From NCBI GenBank assembly GCA_965275915.1, contig CBDHYI010000004.1:124001-188000 (forward strand): 64,000 nt of DNA, in the 5' to 3' direction. The position numbers and the translations under genes were made by a program. Below the pieces are notes generated by a model. The model searched no databases and was not told the origin of the DNA. It was given only the letters and a program-made list of their open reading frames with translations. The stretch is from JBDWFY01 sp965275915 (lineage in GTDB: Bacteria; Pseudomonadota; Alphaproteobacteria; Rhizobiales; Stappiaceae). Shown one piece after another: positions 17,452 to 25,707 of the stretch (positions are counted from its first letter, which is position 1; each line of letters begins with the position of its first letter).

Positions 17452-17528
17452 GTCGTTCCTGCCAACCGACGGGAACCGGAGAAGACGCTACCATGTGATG
17501 TGCCGGTGGGACTCAGCCGCAGTCGGCT

Positions 17529-18461
17529 TTACTTTTCGCACCTTTCAGTTGCGAGATACTCGACTTCCTTTAACTCGCCCTTCACGCTGAAATCGCCGTA
17601 TTTCATGTTGAGGCCGCCGCTGACACCGTTTTCATAAAGCTCGAATGCCAGCTCGTAAATCGGAGTGGTCTCGCCCTGCCGTTCATTCTCCGTGTCGAAA
17701 TAGGCAATGGTCACCGGCCAGAATTTCATCCCCTCAAGCGCACTGACTTCAGCCACGTTTTCACCGTTGACCGGCTGAACGCGAGATTTGATCGCACCGA
17801 TGACAGACGTCGTCGCAAACACTTTGTGGCCGTCTTCGGAGCCGTCATAAACATCGGCCTGCAGGAAGTTGGCGCCCTGTTGGGCTTTCGTGATGATTTC
17901 CAGGAGATGTTCCGTCGGAAACAGAGCCGATTTCTGTACGCCGAACTTCTCCTTCGTCGGACGCTCAAGATCGACAGAAATTTCGTCTTTCTCGCGTCTG
18001 GCCTGCCCGTGGGTCTCTTCGGCCAGAACCTTGTCGATATACGTCTTGTTGATAAACTGGAACGAACCGCCATCACCTTTTTCAAAAGACGACGTTCTCA
18101 AGTCAGTCACCCGGCTGGCGCCTTCGTCGCTTTCGATTCGGGTCAGAAAACGGAAGTTGACAGTGTATCCCTCGCAGGCGGATCCGGAGAATTCGAACAC
18201 CATGCGGCCGGTAACGCCGCTTATGCCCGACGTATCCTTACTTTCGCCGAGCGTCATGTCGTAGACGGCACGGTGCGCATGCAAAACCGGCTTTCCGGTC
18301 AGTGCGTTAGCATGGCCGACCCACAACACAAGGCCGAACAAACCCGTCGCCGCAACCGCGCCGGCAACACGTGCGCGCCGTCCTTTCGAACCCAGGACCT
18401 GTTTCTTTTCCGGACGACAATATGCAGCGCTCATGTATTTCCCTAACTCGTGACGCATCAA
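17529..18461 (-). CDS. eipB: EipB-type cell-envelope integrity protein (DUF1849)
   Basis: The 310-residue protein has an N-terminal export signal (VAGAVAATGLFGLVLWVGHANA, residues about 32-53) followed by HRAVYDMTLGES, TGRMVFEFSGSACEGYTVNFRF and a C-terminal TERCEK. These are the landmarks of DUF1849, named EipB in Brucella, where it is a periplasmic beta-spiral protein needed for envelope integrity, with a disulfide between two conserved cysteines. The two cysteines seen here (SACEGY and TERCEK) sit in equivalent places. The start may be Met1 at 18461 or Met10. It is convergent with dinB and divergent from the RidA-like gene. Confidence 0.88.
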   Translation of the reverse strand: MMRHELGKYMSAAYCRPEKKQVLGSKGRRARVAGAVAATGLFGLVLWVGHANALTGKPVLHAHRAVYDMTLGESKDTSGISGVTGRMVFEFSGSACEGYTVNFRFLTRIESDEGASRVTDLRTSSFEKGDGGSFQFINKTYIDKVLAEETHGQARREKDEISVDLERPTKEKFGVQKSALFPTEHLLEIITKAQQGANFLQADVYDGSEDGHKVFATTSVIGAIKSRVQPVNGENVAEVSALEGMKFWPVTIAYFDTENERQGETTPIYELAFELYENGVSGGLNMKYGDFSVKGELKEVEYLATERCEK

Positions 18462-18584
18462 CGACGTTGCTCAATTGTCAGTTTAGCCGATATTGGTTTC
18501 AATTCTCCCAAAAAAATCCTTCAACGCTTGCCGACGGAATTAATATGCGCCAAGGTCCGGCAAAATTATGATCAGGAGAATACC

Positions 18585-19049
18585 ATGTCCGGCCAAGTCG
18601 AAGCCCGCCTTTCGGATTTGGGAGTCACACTCCCCAAACCCTCGGCGCCACTCGCCAATTACGTCCCCTTCGTCGTAACAGGCAATCTTCTCTGGATTTC
18701 CGGACAACTGCCCATTGGCGAAAACGGTCTGGAATATACCGGCAAATGCGGAGCGGAACAGAGTGCCGAGGAGGCGGCAAACGCTGCCAGGCTGTGCGCC
18801 ATAAACCTGCTTGCACAGGCAAAGGCCGCGCTGGGGGATCTGGACAGGGTGACCCGTCTCGTCAAGTTGGTCGGCTTTGTCAACTCGACACCGGATTTCG
18901 TCGATCAGCCACAGGTCATCAACGGCGCCTCCGATTTCATGGTCGATGTGCTGTCCGACCGCGGACGCCATGCCCGATCGGCGGTCAGTGCGGCGTCCCT
19001 GCCCATGGATGCCAGTGTGGAGATCGAAGCCGTTTTCGAATTTGAATAA
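18585..19049 (+). CDS. RidA/YjgF family protein
   Basis: The 154-residue protein matches the longer RidA-like subgroup, with NYVPFVVTGNLLWISGQLP, AAEEAANAARLCAINLLAQAKAALGDLDRV and GRHARSAVSAASLPMDASVEIEAVFE. RidA enzymes deaminate reactive enamine or imine intermediates from amino-acid metabolism; the exact substrate of this subgroup is unknown. The catalytic arginine region is present as RHARSAV. The ATG at 18585 follows a good AGGAG, 6 bases away; the open frame extends upstream without better starts. The phosphodiesterase gene follows 24 bases downstream. Confidence 0.88.
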   Translation: MSGQVEARLSDLGVTLPKPSAPLANYVPFVVTGNLLWISGQLPIGENGLEYTGKCGAEQSAEEAANAARLCAINLLAQAKAALGDLDRVTRLVKLVGFVNSTPDFVDQPQVINGASDFMVDVLSDRGRHARSAVSAASLPMDASVEIEAVFEFE

Positions 19050-19073
19050 CGACCCGGCGCCGGATTTTCAAAA

Positions 19074-19838
19074 ATGGCTGATCTACGCTGGCTGACCGAC
19101 CGGCCGATTGCACATCGCGGCTTTCATGACGCAAGCCGCGGCATTATCGAAAATTCACCAAGCGCGATCAAAGCAGCGATCGAGCGCAATTTCACGATTG
19201 AAGTGGATCTGCAGGAGACCGCCGACCAGGCGGCTATCGTTTTTCATGACGATACATTCGACCGACTGACAACGGCCAGCGGACCCGTCCGCGGTCGTGA
19301 CTTTTCCGAAGTAAAATCAATTGCGATGCGGCATTCAGACGACCCGATCTGGGTTCTTGAAGACCTTCTGGCCGAAGTCGCAAGGAAAGTCGGATTGTGT
19401 ATTGAAATAAAATCGCTGTTCAGGACCGATGCCGCCCCTTTCGTCGAAAAAATCTGTAAAACCCTGTCGCAGTATGACGGTGCGGTCGCCCTTAAGTCAT
19501 TTGACCCGGAAATTCTCGCTCTTGTTCGCCGCTATGCGCCGGACATCCCAAGGGGAGCGCTCGCCGACTGTGCACGCAATCTGAAGCGCTGGGGGCGGTT
19601 CACGATGATGGAGCGCTTTATCTTCCGGCACATGCTGCATATGCCGCGCACGCGCCCTTCATTTGTGTCTTATTGTGTCAATGACCTCCCCGCACCCGCT
19701 CCCCTGTTTGCGCAAAAAGCCCTCGGGCTGCCGGTGCTTGCCTGGACTGTGAGGACTGCAGAGCAGAGAAAAACAGCAGGGCGATGGGCGGATCAGATCA
19801 TCTTTGAGGGGTTTGATCCGGACAAAAAGCCCACCTAG
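19074..19838 (+). CDS. Glycerophosphodiester phosphodiesterase family protein
   Basis: The 254-residue enzyme shows the GDPD TIM-barrel signatures PIAHRGFHD (catalytic His), ENSPSAIKAAIERNFTIEVDLQETAD (metal-binding Glu and Asp) and VFHDDTFDRLT (second His). LCIEIKS further on supplies another metal ligand. It should hydrolyse glycerophosphodiesters to glycerol-3-phosphate and an alcohol. I see no signal peptide, so it is probably cytoplasmic. It ends at a TAG that begins TAGGGTATGG, a sequence repeated at the end of the next gene. It probably shares a transcript with the RidA-like gene. Confidence 0.9.
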   Translation: MADLRWLTDRPIAHRGFHDASRGIIENSPSAIKAAIERNFTIEVDLQETADQAAIVFHDDTFDRLTTASGPVRGRDFSEVKSIAMRHSDDPIWVLEDLLAEVARKVGLCIEIKSLFRTDAAPFVEKICKTLSQYDGAVALKSFDPEILALVRRYAPDIPRGALADCARNLKRWGRFTMMERFIFRHMLHMPRTRPSFVSYCVNDLPAPAPLFAQKALGLPVLAWTVRTAEQRKTAGRWADQIIFEGFDPDKKPT

Positions 19839-20023
19839 GGTATGGCCGGCAAGACGCAATTCAGCCCTTTAATATATGCAAGGCATCGTCTTGACGTTGC
19901 CCGCATGCTCTCCATCTGATTGACTGAAACGATGCCAACCAATTTGAGTGTGACCAGAATCCGTGCACAAGCGTAAAGACTTTTCCATGAACCGGTGGCA
20001 GAGCCCGGCGGGTCTTCCGTCTC

Positions 20024-21241
20024 ATGTCTGATGCGGGCACGTATCGCATTCGCGTCCTGTCCAGTCTCACCGAGATCGTGGAACGGGAATGGGACGATCT
20101 GGCCAATCCCCCCGTTGAAGGATACGGCTCAGCGCGGAACTGTGCGCCAAGGGGACTGACGGTTCGGCCCTACAATCCTTTTCTTGCCCATAAGTTTCTT
20201 CTCGCCCTCGAAGAATCCGGCAGTGCGGTTCCGCAAACCGGATGGTACGGGCAGCATCTCATCCTTGAGGATGACGGCGGGACCGTTCTCGGCGCGGTTC
20301 CCTGTTATCTGAAAAACCATTCACAAGGGGAATATGTTTTCGATCACGGATGGGCCGATGCTTTTGAGCGGGCCGGCGGACGCTATTACCCGAAACTCCA
20401 GATCAGCGTGCCTTTCACCCCGGCAACCGGCCGACGGCTGCTTTTGTCTCCATCTGTCAACCAGCAGGCGGGCACAGCCGCATTGGCAAGCGGGATCGTG
20501 CAACTGACCGACAAGATCGGAGCCTCCTCTGCCCATCTGACATTTCTGACGGAACCGGAATGGCGGGCTCTGGGAGAGTTTGACTATCTGCTCCGCCAGG
20601 ACCAGCAATTCCATTGGGAGAACGAACAGTACGAGACGTTTGACGACTTTCTGTCCGCTCTGGCCTCCCGCAAGCGAAAAGCCATCAAAAAAGAGCGGCG
20701 CGAAGCCCTTGCAGACGGCACCATTGACATCGAACTGCTGACTGGCAGCGACATCAAAGAGGCGCACTGGGACGCTTTCTATGACTTTTACATGGATACC
20801 GGCAGTCGGAAGTGGGGCCGTCCGTACCTCAACCGTCCGTTTTTCTCCCTGCTTGGCGAGCGCATGGCGGAGGATGTTCTTCTGATCATGGCAAAACGGA
20901 AGGGGCGCCATATCGCCGGTGCCCTGAACATGATCGGATCCGATACGCTCTACGGCCGCTACTGGGGCTGTACCGAAGACCACCCATTCCTGCACTTCGA
21001 GGTCTGTTATTATCAAGCCATCGAGTTTGCGATTGCAAAGGGACTAAAGCGGGTTGAAGCAGGCGCACAAGGCGCGCATAAACTCGCGCGCGGTTATATG
21101 CCAAGGACAACCTATTCCGCTCACTGGGTTGCCCATGAAGGTCTGCGCCACGCCGTCGACCGCTATCTGCTGGGCGAGCGGGCGGCCGTTGCAATGGAGA
21201 CGGACGCCCTCAAAAAACACGCGCCGTTCAAACAGGGCTAG
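20024..21241 (+). CDS. GNAT/FemAB-like N-acyltransferase (DUF482, peptidogalycan-type)
   Basis: The 405-residue protein matches the GNAT-fold DUF482 family, with VPCYLKNHSQGEYVFDHGWADAFERAGGRYYPKLQISVPFTP near residue 95, RKRKAIKKERREA near 220, and GRYWGCTEDHPFLHFEVCYYQAIEFAI followed by EAGAQGAHKLARGY. Proteins of this group resemble FemAB aminoacyltransferases and are predicted to acylate peptidoglycan or a lipid precursor; no member's substrate is shown here. It has no membrane segment. A 185-base gap separates it from the phosphodiesterase gene. Its TAG stop is the first triplet of a foldback element. Confidence 0.85.
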   Translation: MSDAGTYRIRVLSSLTEIVEREWDDLANPPVEGYGSARNCAPRGLTVRPYNPFLAHKFLLALEESGSAVPQTGWYGQHLILEDDGGTVLGAVPCYLKNHSQGEYVFDHGWADAFERAGGRYYPKLQISVPFTPATGRRLLLSPSVNQQAGTAALASGIVQLTDKIGASSAHLTFLTEPEWRALGEFDYLLRQDQQFHWENEQYETFDDFLSALASRKRKAIKKERREALADGTIDIELLTGSDIKEAHWDAFYDFYMDTGSRKWGRPYLNRPFFSLLGERMAEDVLLIMAKRKGRHIAGALNMIGSDTLYGRYWGCTEDHPFLHFEVCYYQAIEFAIAKGLKRVEAGAQGAHKLARGYMPRTTYSAHWVAHEGLRHAVDRYLLGERAAVAMETDALKKHAPFKQG

Positions 21242-21508
21242 GGTATGGACCCATTAATTTCATCCATTCTGCGAGAGTAGATTTTGTTTTTGACAAGGCG
21301 GAAAGGCGCAGGAAACCGTCCGGTTTTCAAGTCTTTGTGGGCGCAGTCAGGAACACAATATGCCTCGCCCTTCGGGTTTTGAAAGACGTGTCCGCCTGAA
21401 GAAAACCAGGACTCGCAAAGGTATCCAACCTTCGCTTCTCCCTGGTTCTCTCCAGTCGAATACTTCTTTCAAAACAGAATTGCATGAAATGAATAGGTCC
21501 TGAGCCTA
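21239..21508. mobile_element. 270-bp foldback element with nested inverted repeats
   Basis: The left end (21239-21271) and reverse complement of the right end (21475-21508) match at about 27 of 34 positions, sharing GGACC, ATTTCAT and TTCTG. Inside, an 11-bp perfect inverted repeat (GTTTTGAAAGA at 21376-21386 against 21465-21475) and further AACCAGG/CCTGGTT arms nest toward the right half, so much of the element can fold on itself. No protein is encoded. It begins at the stop codon of the acyltransferase gene and ends about 100 bases before the HIT gene. It differs in sequence from the 14347-14650 element. Confidence 0.55.
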
Positions 21509-21609
21509 AGGTATGGGCACCCGAACGGAGTTCCGATACACCGTTGCTCTCACCCGGATATTCCGTGTTATAGAATAAATCTATCGAAGCAAATGCGAGT
21601 CCGGGCCCT

Positions 21610-22044
21610 ATGCAGTTTCCAAGTTATGATGATCAGAATGTTTTTGCCAAAATAATTCACGGCGAAATGCCGTGCCATCAGATCTACGAAGACGACAATA
21701 CTCTTGCATTCATGGATATTATGCCGCGCGGGGACGGCCATCTACTGGTCATACCCAAGACTCCATCACGCAATATATTTGATATCGCCCTGGATGACTT
21801 GTGCACGCTGATGACCACAGTCCAGAAAATGGCCCACGCGGCAATCAAGGCCTTTGATGCCGACGGCTGTACAATCCAGCAGTTTTCAGAACCTGCCGGT
21901 GGACAGGTCGTTTTTCATACCCACATCCATGTCATTCCCAGATTTCAGGACATTCCGCTGAAGCCGCATACCGGCACCATGGCCGATCAGGACGTGCTTG
22001 CCGAGCAGGCGAAGAAAATCCGAGCTGCGGTGGCCGACGGTTAA
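21610..22044 (+). CDS. HIT family protein
   Basis: The 144-residue histidine-triad protein contains NVFAKIIHGEMPCHQIYEDD and the catalytic triad HTHIHVIPRF. HIT hydrolases of this branch cleave nucleoside phosphoramidates or dinucleotides; the substrate of this member is not known. The ATG at 21610 gives the conserved N-terminal length. The start lies 100 bases after the foldback element, so promoter signals are confined to that short interval or lie within the element. The amidohydrolase gene begins 66 bases further on. Confidence 0.93.
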   Translation: MQFPSYDDQNVFAKIIHGEMPCHQIYEDDNTLAFMDIMPRGDGHLLVIPKTPSRNIFDIALDDLCTLMTTVQKMAHAAIKAFDADGCTIQQFSEPAGGQVVFHTHIHVIPRFQDIPLKPHTGTMADQDVLAEQAKKIRAAVADG

Positions 22045-22110
22045 AAGACGGAACCGCTTCCCCCATTCAAGCGACAGCCCGAATTTCCGAATTTTCAGGA
22101 CCGACCGACC

Positions 22111-22587
22111 ATGGCAAAAACCGATTTGCCCATTCTTGAACAACGCCGCATCGAGGCGAACATTATCAAGCCTATTTTCGAGGAGATGGCCGAACGGCTC
22201 GGTCATGAGCAGGCGGCCGACATTCTTAGAAGCGCAATCACCAAAGATTCGATCCGCCAGGGCGCTGCTTATGCCAAAGGTGAATCTGAGGAAACCTCCC
22301 TTGAGAGCTTTCACAATCTGCTTCCCCAGTGGAAGGCCAATGGCGCCCTGGAAGTGGAGATGCTGAAGGAGACCGCCACGCAGGTGCATTACAATGTAAC
22401 CCGCTGTAAATATGCGGAAATGTACCAGGACATGGGCCTTGCCGACATTGGCCACATCCTCTCGTGCGGCCGTGACGGGACCTTCTGCACCGGGTATAAT
22501 CCCGATATCAAACTGGAGCGGACACAGACGATCATGCAGGGTGCCGACCACTGTGATTTCCGCTACAGCTGGCAGAAGGACCGGTAA
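22111..22587 (+). CDS. L-2-amino-thiazoline-4-carboxylic acid hydrolase family protein
   Basis: The 158-residue protein matches the ATC-hydrolase family, with the signature run NVTRCKYAEMYQDMG, then ILSCGRDGTFCTGYNPDI and TIMQGADHCDFRY. In Pseudomonas, ATC hydrolase opens the thiazoline ring on the way to L-cysteine; most homologues in other bacteria have not been tested. Conserved cysteines in TRCKY, LSCGRD, TFCTG and DHCDF are visible. It is cytoplasmic by sequence. It lies downstream of the HIT gene in the same direction and converges with the reductase gene at 22622. Confidence 0.85.
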   Translation: MAKTDLPILEQRRIEANIIKPIFEEMAERLGHEQAADILRSAITKDSIRQGAAYAKGESEETSLESFHNLLPQWKANGALEVEMLKETATQVHYNVTRCKYAEMYQDMGLADIGHILSCGRDGTFCTGYNPDIKLERTQTIMQGADHCDFRYSWQKDR

Positions 22588-22621
22588 GCCTTACGGGCGC
22601 TATACCTTTTTGAACGGCGCG

Positions 22622-23203
22622 TCAGCGTTTTCGGCGGTAGATGCTCATCGTGACACCGTCGGACGTCGTTCCGCTTTTCTCAAGGGTCAGACCCTGCAGA
22701 CTGTTTCCGCCCGGGAAAAGGCGCTTGCCCTCGCCGGTGGTCACGGGAAATGTCCATAGACGGTATTCGTCGATCAGATCGTTTTCAATCAGAAGCTGAA
22801 TGAGTTTCCAGCTGCCGTGAACCTGAAGCAGCGGGCCCTCCCCGCGCTTCAATCCCTGCAGTTGCTCGACAATATCGCCCGTAATCCGGACCGTGTTGGT
22901 CCAGGTCAAACCGTCCTGATTGCCCGTTACCACGTATTTGGTCGCCCTGTTGAACATTTCGGCAACCGGGTTGTCCTCAGCGGCGGAGAAGTGCGGCGCA
23001 AAAATGTCATACGTCCGGCGCCCCAGCAGCAGGTCGTAGTCAACGGACATCGCTTCCTGTTGAACCTGCTCCATAACCGGCTCCCAGAAAGGCATGGCCC
23101 AACCGCCGTGCCGGAAGTTCCCCGACCGGTCTTCTTCCGGGTCGGCCGGAGCCTGCATAACCCCGTCCAATGTCACAAATGTCAGAATTGCCAGATCTCT
23201 CAT
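22622..23203 (-). CDS. Dihydrofolate reductase family protein (RibD C-terminal-like)
   Basis: The 193-residue protein begins LAILTFVTLDGVMQAPADPEED, includes DYDLLLGRRTYDIFAPHF and KYVVTGNQDGLTWTNT, and ends with LIDEYRLWTFPVTTGEGKRLF, all typical of the RibD C-terminal / YyaP-like dihydrofolate reductase fold. Members are small NADPH-dependent reductases whose substrates are mostly unknown; it need not be a true dihydrofolate reductase. It is followed upstream by the MAPEG gene on the same strand with a 38-base gap, so both are likely read from the promoter shared with the TetR gene. Confidence 0.85.
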   Translation of the reverse strand: MRDLAILTFVTLDGVMQAPADPEEDRSGNFRHGGWAMPFWEPVMEQVQQEAMSVDYDLLLGRRTYDIFAPHFSAAEDNPVAEMFNRATKYVVTGNQDGLTWTNTVRITGDIVEQLQGLKRGEGPLLQVHGSWKLIQLLIENDLIDEYRLWTFPVTTGEGKRLFPGGNSLQGLTLEKSGTTSDGVTMSIYRRKR

Positions 23204-23240
23204 TTCATAAACTCCTGGCTGAGACCCAAAACCGGATCGG

Positions 23241-23696
23241 TTACACCATCAGGAACGCAACGACCGCACTGCCAGCCAGAACAAGATTGGCCAGAAGCCC
23301 TCCAACATAGAAAATCGTGCGCGGCCCACCGGCGATTTTCCCGACACCACTATAGTAAGCGGCCCAGAAAGCCAGCCGAAAGACCAGATAGATAACGGCC
23401 AGCCAATTCACGAGCGCAGGCAAAGCGCCAAACGCAATTGCCGCTACCAGCGAAAACCCGAAGGCAGGCAGGTTCTCCGCTGAATTTCCGTATGTGCGCA
23501 ACGCACGAAAACTCAGCTTTGAGTGATCATGCTTCAAAGGCATGCCCGGAACCTGTTCCTCGCTGACGAATGCCAGCGGCGCAGTCATAAAGGACTGAAG
23601 CAGCACGATCACGCATAGGAGTGCGAGGATGAGGAGTGCCAGCTGATAAGCTGCCAATTGCGGGATTGTCTCAGTCAGAGTCGTCATGTCGAACAT
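23241..23696 (-). CDS. MAPEG family membrane protein
   Basis: The product, about 151 residues, has four hydrophobic segments and MAPEG landmarks such as RALRTYGNSAENLPAFGFSLVAAIAFG and a following VYLVFRLAFWAAYY. The MAPEG superfamily includes membrane glutathione transferases, but this bacterial branch has no assigned substrate. Start choice is uncertain: the open frame extends to a TTG at 23711, with ATGs at 23696 and 23687; GGAA sits 7 bases before the latter. It is divergent from a TetR gene with palindromic operators between, and so is probably a target of that repressor. Confidence 0.85.
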   Translation of the reverse strand: MFDMTTLTETIPQLAAYQLALLILALLCVIVLLQSFMTAPLAFVSEEQVPGMPLKHDHSKLSFRALRTYGNSAENLPAFGFSLVAAIAFGALPALVNWLAVIYLVFRLAFWAAYYSGVGKIAGGPRTIFYVGGLLANLVLAGSAVVAFLMV

Positions 23697-23728
23697 TCCG
23701 TCAGTTTCCAAGGCTTCCGATCTGTCCG

Positions 23729-23763
23729 TTATTTCATGAAATAATATATGTTAAAGAACATAT
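23729..23763. promoter_or_regulatory. Candidate TetR operator pair between MAPEG and TetR genes
   Basis: Two perfect inverted repeats lie back to back: TTATTTCATGAAATAA (23729-23744) and ATATGTT-AAAG-AACATAT (23746-23763). They sit between the divergent MAPEG and TetR starts, as expected for an autoregulated repressor. Confidence 0.6.
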
Positions 23764-23803
23764 TTTAATTTATGCTACGGATACCGGCACAGGGAAACAG
23801 ACG

Positions 23804-24412
23804 ATGCCCTACAGCAAGGAACACAAGAGACAATCCCGCGCGAAAATCGTGGAAGCGGCACGCATTCTGTTCAACCGTCACGGTTTTCAGGGGGTCACGA
23901 TTGACATGGTGATGGCTGAAGCCGGTCTGACCAGGGGCGGTTTTTACAATCATTTCAAGAACAAAGAGGCGCTTTACAGCGCGGCGGTCGCAAGTTTCCT
24001 GATGGGTCGGGGCGCTCAATGGCGGGACGAGGCAGGAATCGATCCGTCTACCCTCGACCCCCGAATGGTTCACCAGATGATCGACGGCTATCTGTCGGTC
24101 AAGCATCTGGGCGATTTAGACGGCCAGTGCCCAATGATCGCGCTTCCTTCGGACGTGGCCAGATCGGGTCCGGAAGTTCAGGCGGCGTACAGACGGTTGC
24201 TGGATGCCATGGTCTGGATTTTTGAAATGAACCTTACGGATCATCGGGACGATCGAAGACAAAAGGCTCTCGCGCTTGCGGCTCTGTGCGTCGGCGGCAT
24301 GGTGCTTGCCCGCACTTTGCCCGACTGCGATCTTGCCGAGGAAGTCCGCAGTGCTGCGCAAAAGACTGCCAGGGCCATGTCCGCCTTTGGCGAACAGGCA
24401 GCATCGGTGTGA
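23804..24412 (+). CDS. TetR/AcrR family transcriptional regulator
   Basis: The 202-residue protein has an N-terminal TetR helix-turn-helix (RAKIVEAARILFNRHGFQGVTIDMVMAEAGLTRGGFYNHFKNKEALY, split here across residues about 12-58), followed by a C-terminal ligand and dimer domain. The C-terminal part resembles the AcrR branch that includes LmrA/YxaF-like repressors. The ATG at 23804 begins the conserved N-terminus; the frame extends upstream through the operator region without plausible starts. It is divergent from MAPEG and the reductase gene and probably represses them and itself. Confidence 0.9.
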   Translation: MPYSKEHKRQSRAKIVEAARILFNRHGFQGVTIDMVMAEAGLTRGGFYNHFKNKEALYSAAVASFLMGRGAQWRDEAGIDPSTLDPRMVHQMIDGYLSVKHLGDLDGQCPMIALPSDVARSGPEVQAAYRRLLDAMVWIFEMNLTDHRDDRRQKALALAALCVGGMVLARTLPDCDLAEEVRSAAQKTARAMSAFGEQAASV

Positions 24413-24434
24413 TGACCCGGCCCTGAACCGCACC

Positions 24435-24788
24435 CTAAACAAACAGGACCCATCCACCGATCAGAACCAGTTCAGAGACGGCAATGCCAACGAAAACATT
24501 GTCTTTTGCCGCCTTGAAGGCGGCAAACCCGGCGATTGCCGCTCCAACGCGCAATAGCATCGGTGTGTCCGCAAGAAAGCCGGTTGGAAACAGGATCAGG
24601 CGTGCAATGACCCCGGCCACCAGTGCTGTCGCCACTGCGCGGACCCACAGGAGTATCTCGCTGTCCTCCCGCAGTCTTCCGGCCGCAATAACACCGAGAA
24701 AGCGCCAGATGTCCGTGGCAAACCAGCCGGCGATCAAAATGAAGATGTAGGGCCACCATTCACCAAGATCAGATGGCAGACCGGTCAT
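24435..24788 (-). CDS. azlD: AzlD family branched-chain amino-acid exporter subunit
   Basis: The 117-residue protein has four hydrophobic segments and begins MTGLPSDLGEWWPYIFILIAGWFATDIWRFLGV, the usual AzlD start. AzlCD forms a two-part exporter for branched-chain amino acids or analogues. The ATG overlaps the azlC stop as ATGA, the classic coupling for this pair. A longer frame upstream runs through azlC in another frame and is not meaningful. It is the last gene before the TetR gene, which converges with it at 24412. Confidence 0.85.
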   Translation of the reverse strand: MTGLPSDLGEWWPYIFILIAGWFATDIWRFLGVIAAGRLREDSEILLWVRAVATALVAGVIARLILFPTGFLADTPMLLRVGAAIAGFAAFKAAKDNVFVGIAVSELVLIGGWVLFV

Positions 24789-25537
24789 GTCGTCCGCCTG
24801 AAAATCCGGGCGATGAAATAGGCTGCCGTGCCACCGATCAGCCCAGTCATCAGAAGGTCCGGCCCCGGCAGATAGAGATAGAAAACAGGACCGGCAATCA
24901 GACCGATGATCATTGCCAACTTGTCCGAACTCACCCGCGCAGCGGTCCAGAGCGACAGAAGAAAATAAATCGGCGTCAGGAAGAAGAGTGCGCCGGCTGC
25001 CAGCGGCGGTATTCTTTCCACCAGCAGATAAGAAACCGCACTGGTGACCAATACGCAGATATTCAGAGTGATAGCAAAGCCGAGAAAATAGGGAAGACGC
25101 CCGCTGCGCGGCAACTCGGGCAGTTTCTGCATTGCAAAGACCCATGCGGTGACCGCCACAAAATGGGACGCCAGCAGCAACTGCCAGCGCCGCGTTCGCC
25201 CCTCGTCCCGAAGGACCGGCATCAGTGCGATGGTCATTGGCAGAAGGCGGACGGCAGAAAGCCCAACGGCAATCATCGCAGTCAGCAGAGAGGCGCCGGA
25301 CACCATCGAACCGACCAGAACAACCAGGCTCGGCAAGGCCCAGACCAGAGCAGCCATGAACATCGTCTGCGGGAAATCGATGCCGCTTTGCCGCGCCAGC
25401 CCCGCGAACCCGACAAAAGCAGCCGTCAGAATAAGGGCAGGAATGGAAACGACCCCGCGCGCGCCTTTCAGGAACCAGGCAAACGTCGATTTCCGCGAAA
25501 TCAGATCTTGCCGATGATCGGCATCGACGTCAGGCAT
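24785..25537 (-). CDS. azlC: AzlC family branched-chain amino-acid exporter
   Basis: The 250-residue integral membrane protein shows AzlC features: GFAGLARQSGIDFPQTMFMAALVWALPSL, then LSAVRLLPMTIALMP, and several further hydrophobic helices. It is the large subunit of the AzlCD exporter and is translationally coupled to azlD. Members move branched-chain amino acids or toxic analogues such as azaleucine outward; the substrate here is not shown. The nearest upstream gene is clpA, whose 3' terminator faces the azlC start about 140 bases away. Confidence 0.87.
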   Translation of the reverse strand: MPDVDADHRQDLISRKSTFAWFLKGARGVVSIPALILTAAFVGFAGLARQSGIDFPQTMFMAALVWALPSLVVLVGSMVSGASLLTAMIAVGLSAVRLLPMTIALMPVLRDEGRTRRWQLLLASHFVAVTAWVFAMQKLPELPRSGRLPYFLGFAITLNICVLVTSAVSYLLVERIPPLAAGALFFLTPIYFLLSLWTAARVSSDKLAMIIGLIAGPVFYLYLPGPDLLMTGLIGGTAAYFIARIFRRTT

Positions 25538-25676
25538 TTGATTTCAGGACCTTAATTCCGGGAAAATTCAATCAGGCCGCTTGAGCATATATGATTGAGC
25601 CCGCAAGGGAACGGACATCGACTGTCAGTTCAGGGTTTGGACAGGAAAGCGCACTTGAATGACACTTTGGCGAGAA

Positions 25677-25703
25677 AAAAGGCGGCACATAGAGCGCCGC
25701 CTT
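25677..25703 (-). terminator. Rho-independent terminator of clpA
   Basis: On the minus strand AAAGGCGGC and GCCGCCTTT arms flank an 8-9 base loop and run into a T tract (seen as AAAAAA at 25675-25680 on the plus strand). It lies immediately after the clpA stop. Confidence 0.85.
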
Positions 25704-25707
25704 TACG

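Noticed and set aside
24773..25555. 260-codon plus-strand frame rich in Gln, Arg and Asn
   Set aside because: It is the complement of azlC, which has clear membrane-protein structure.
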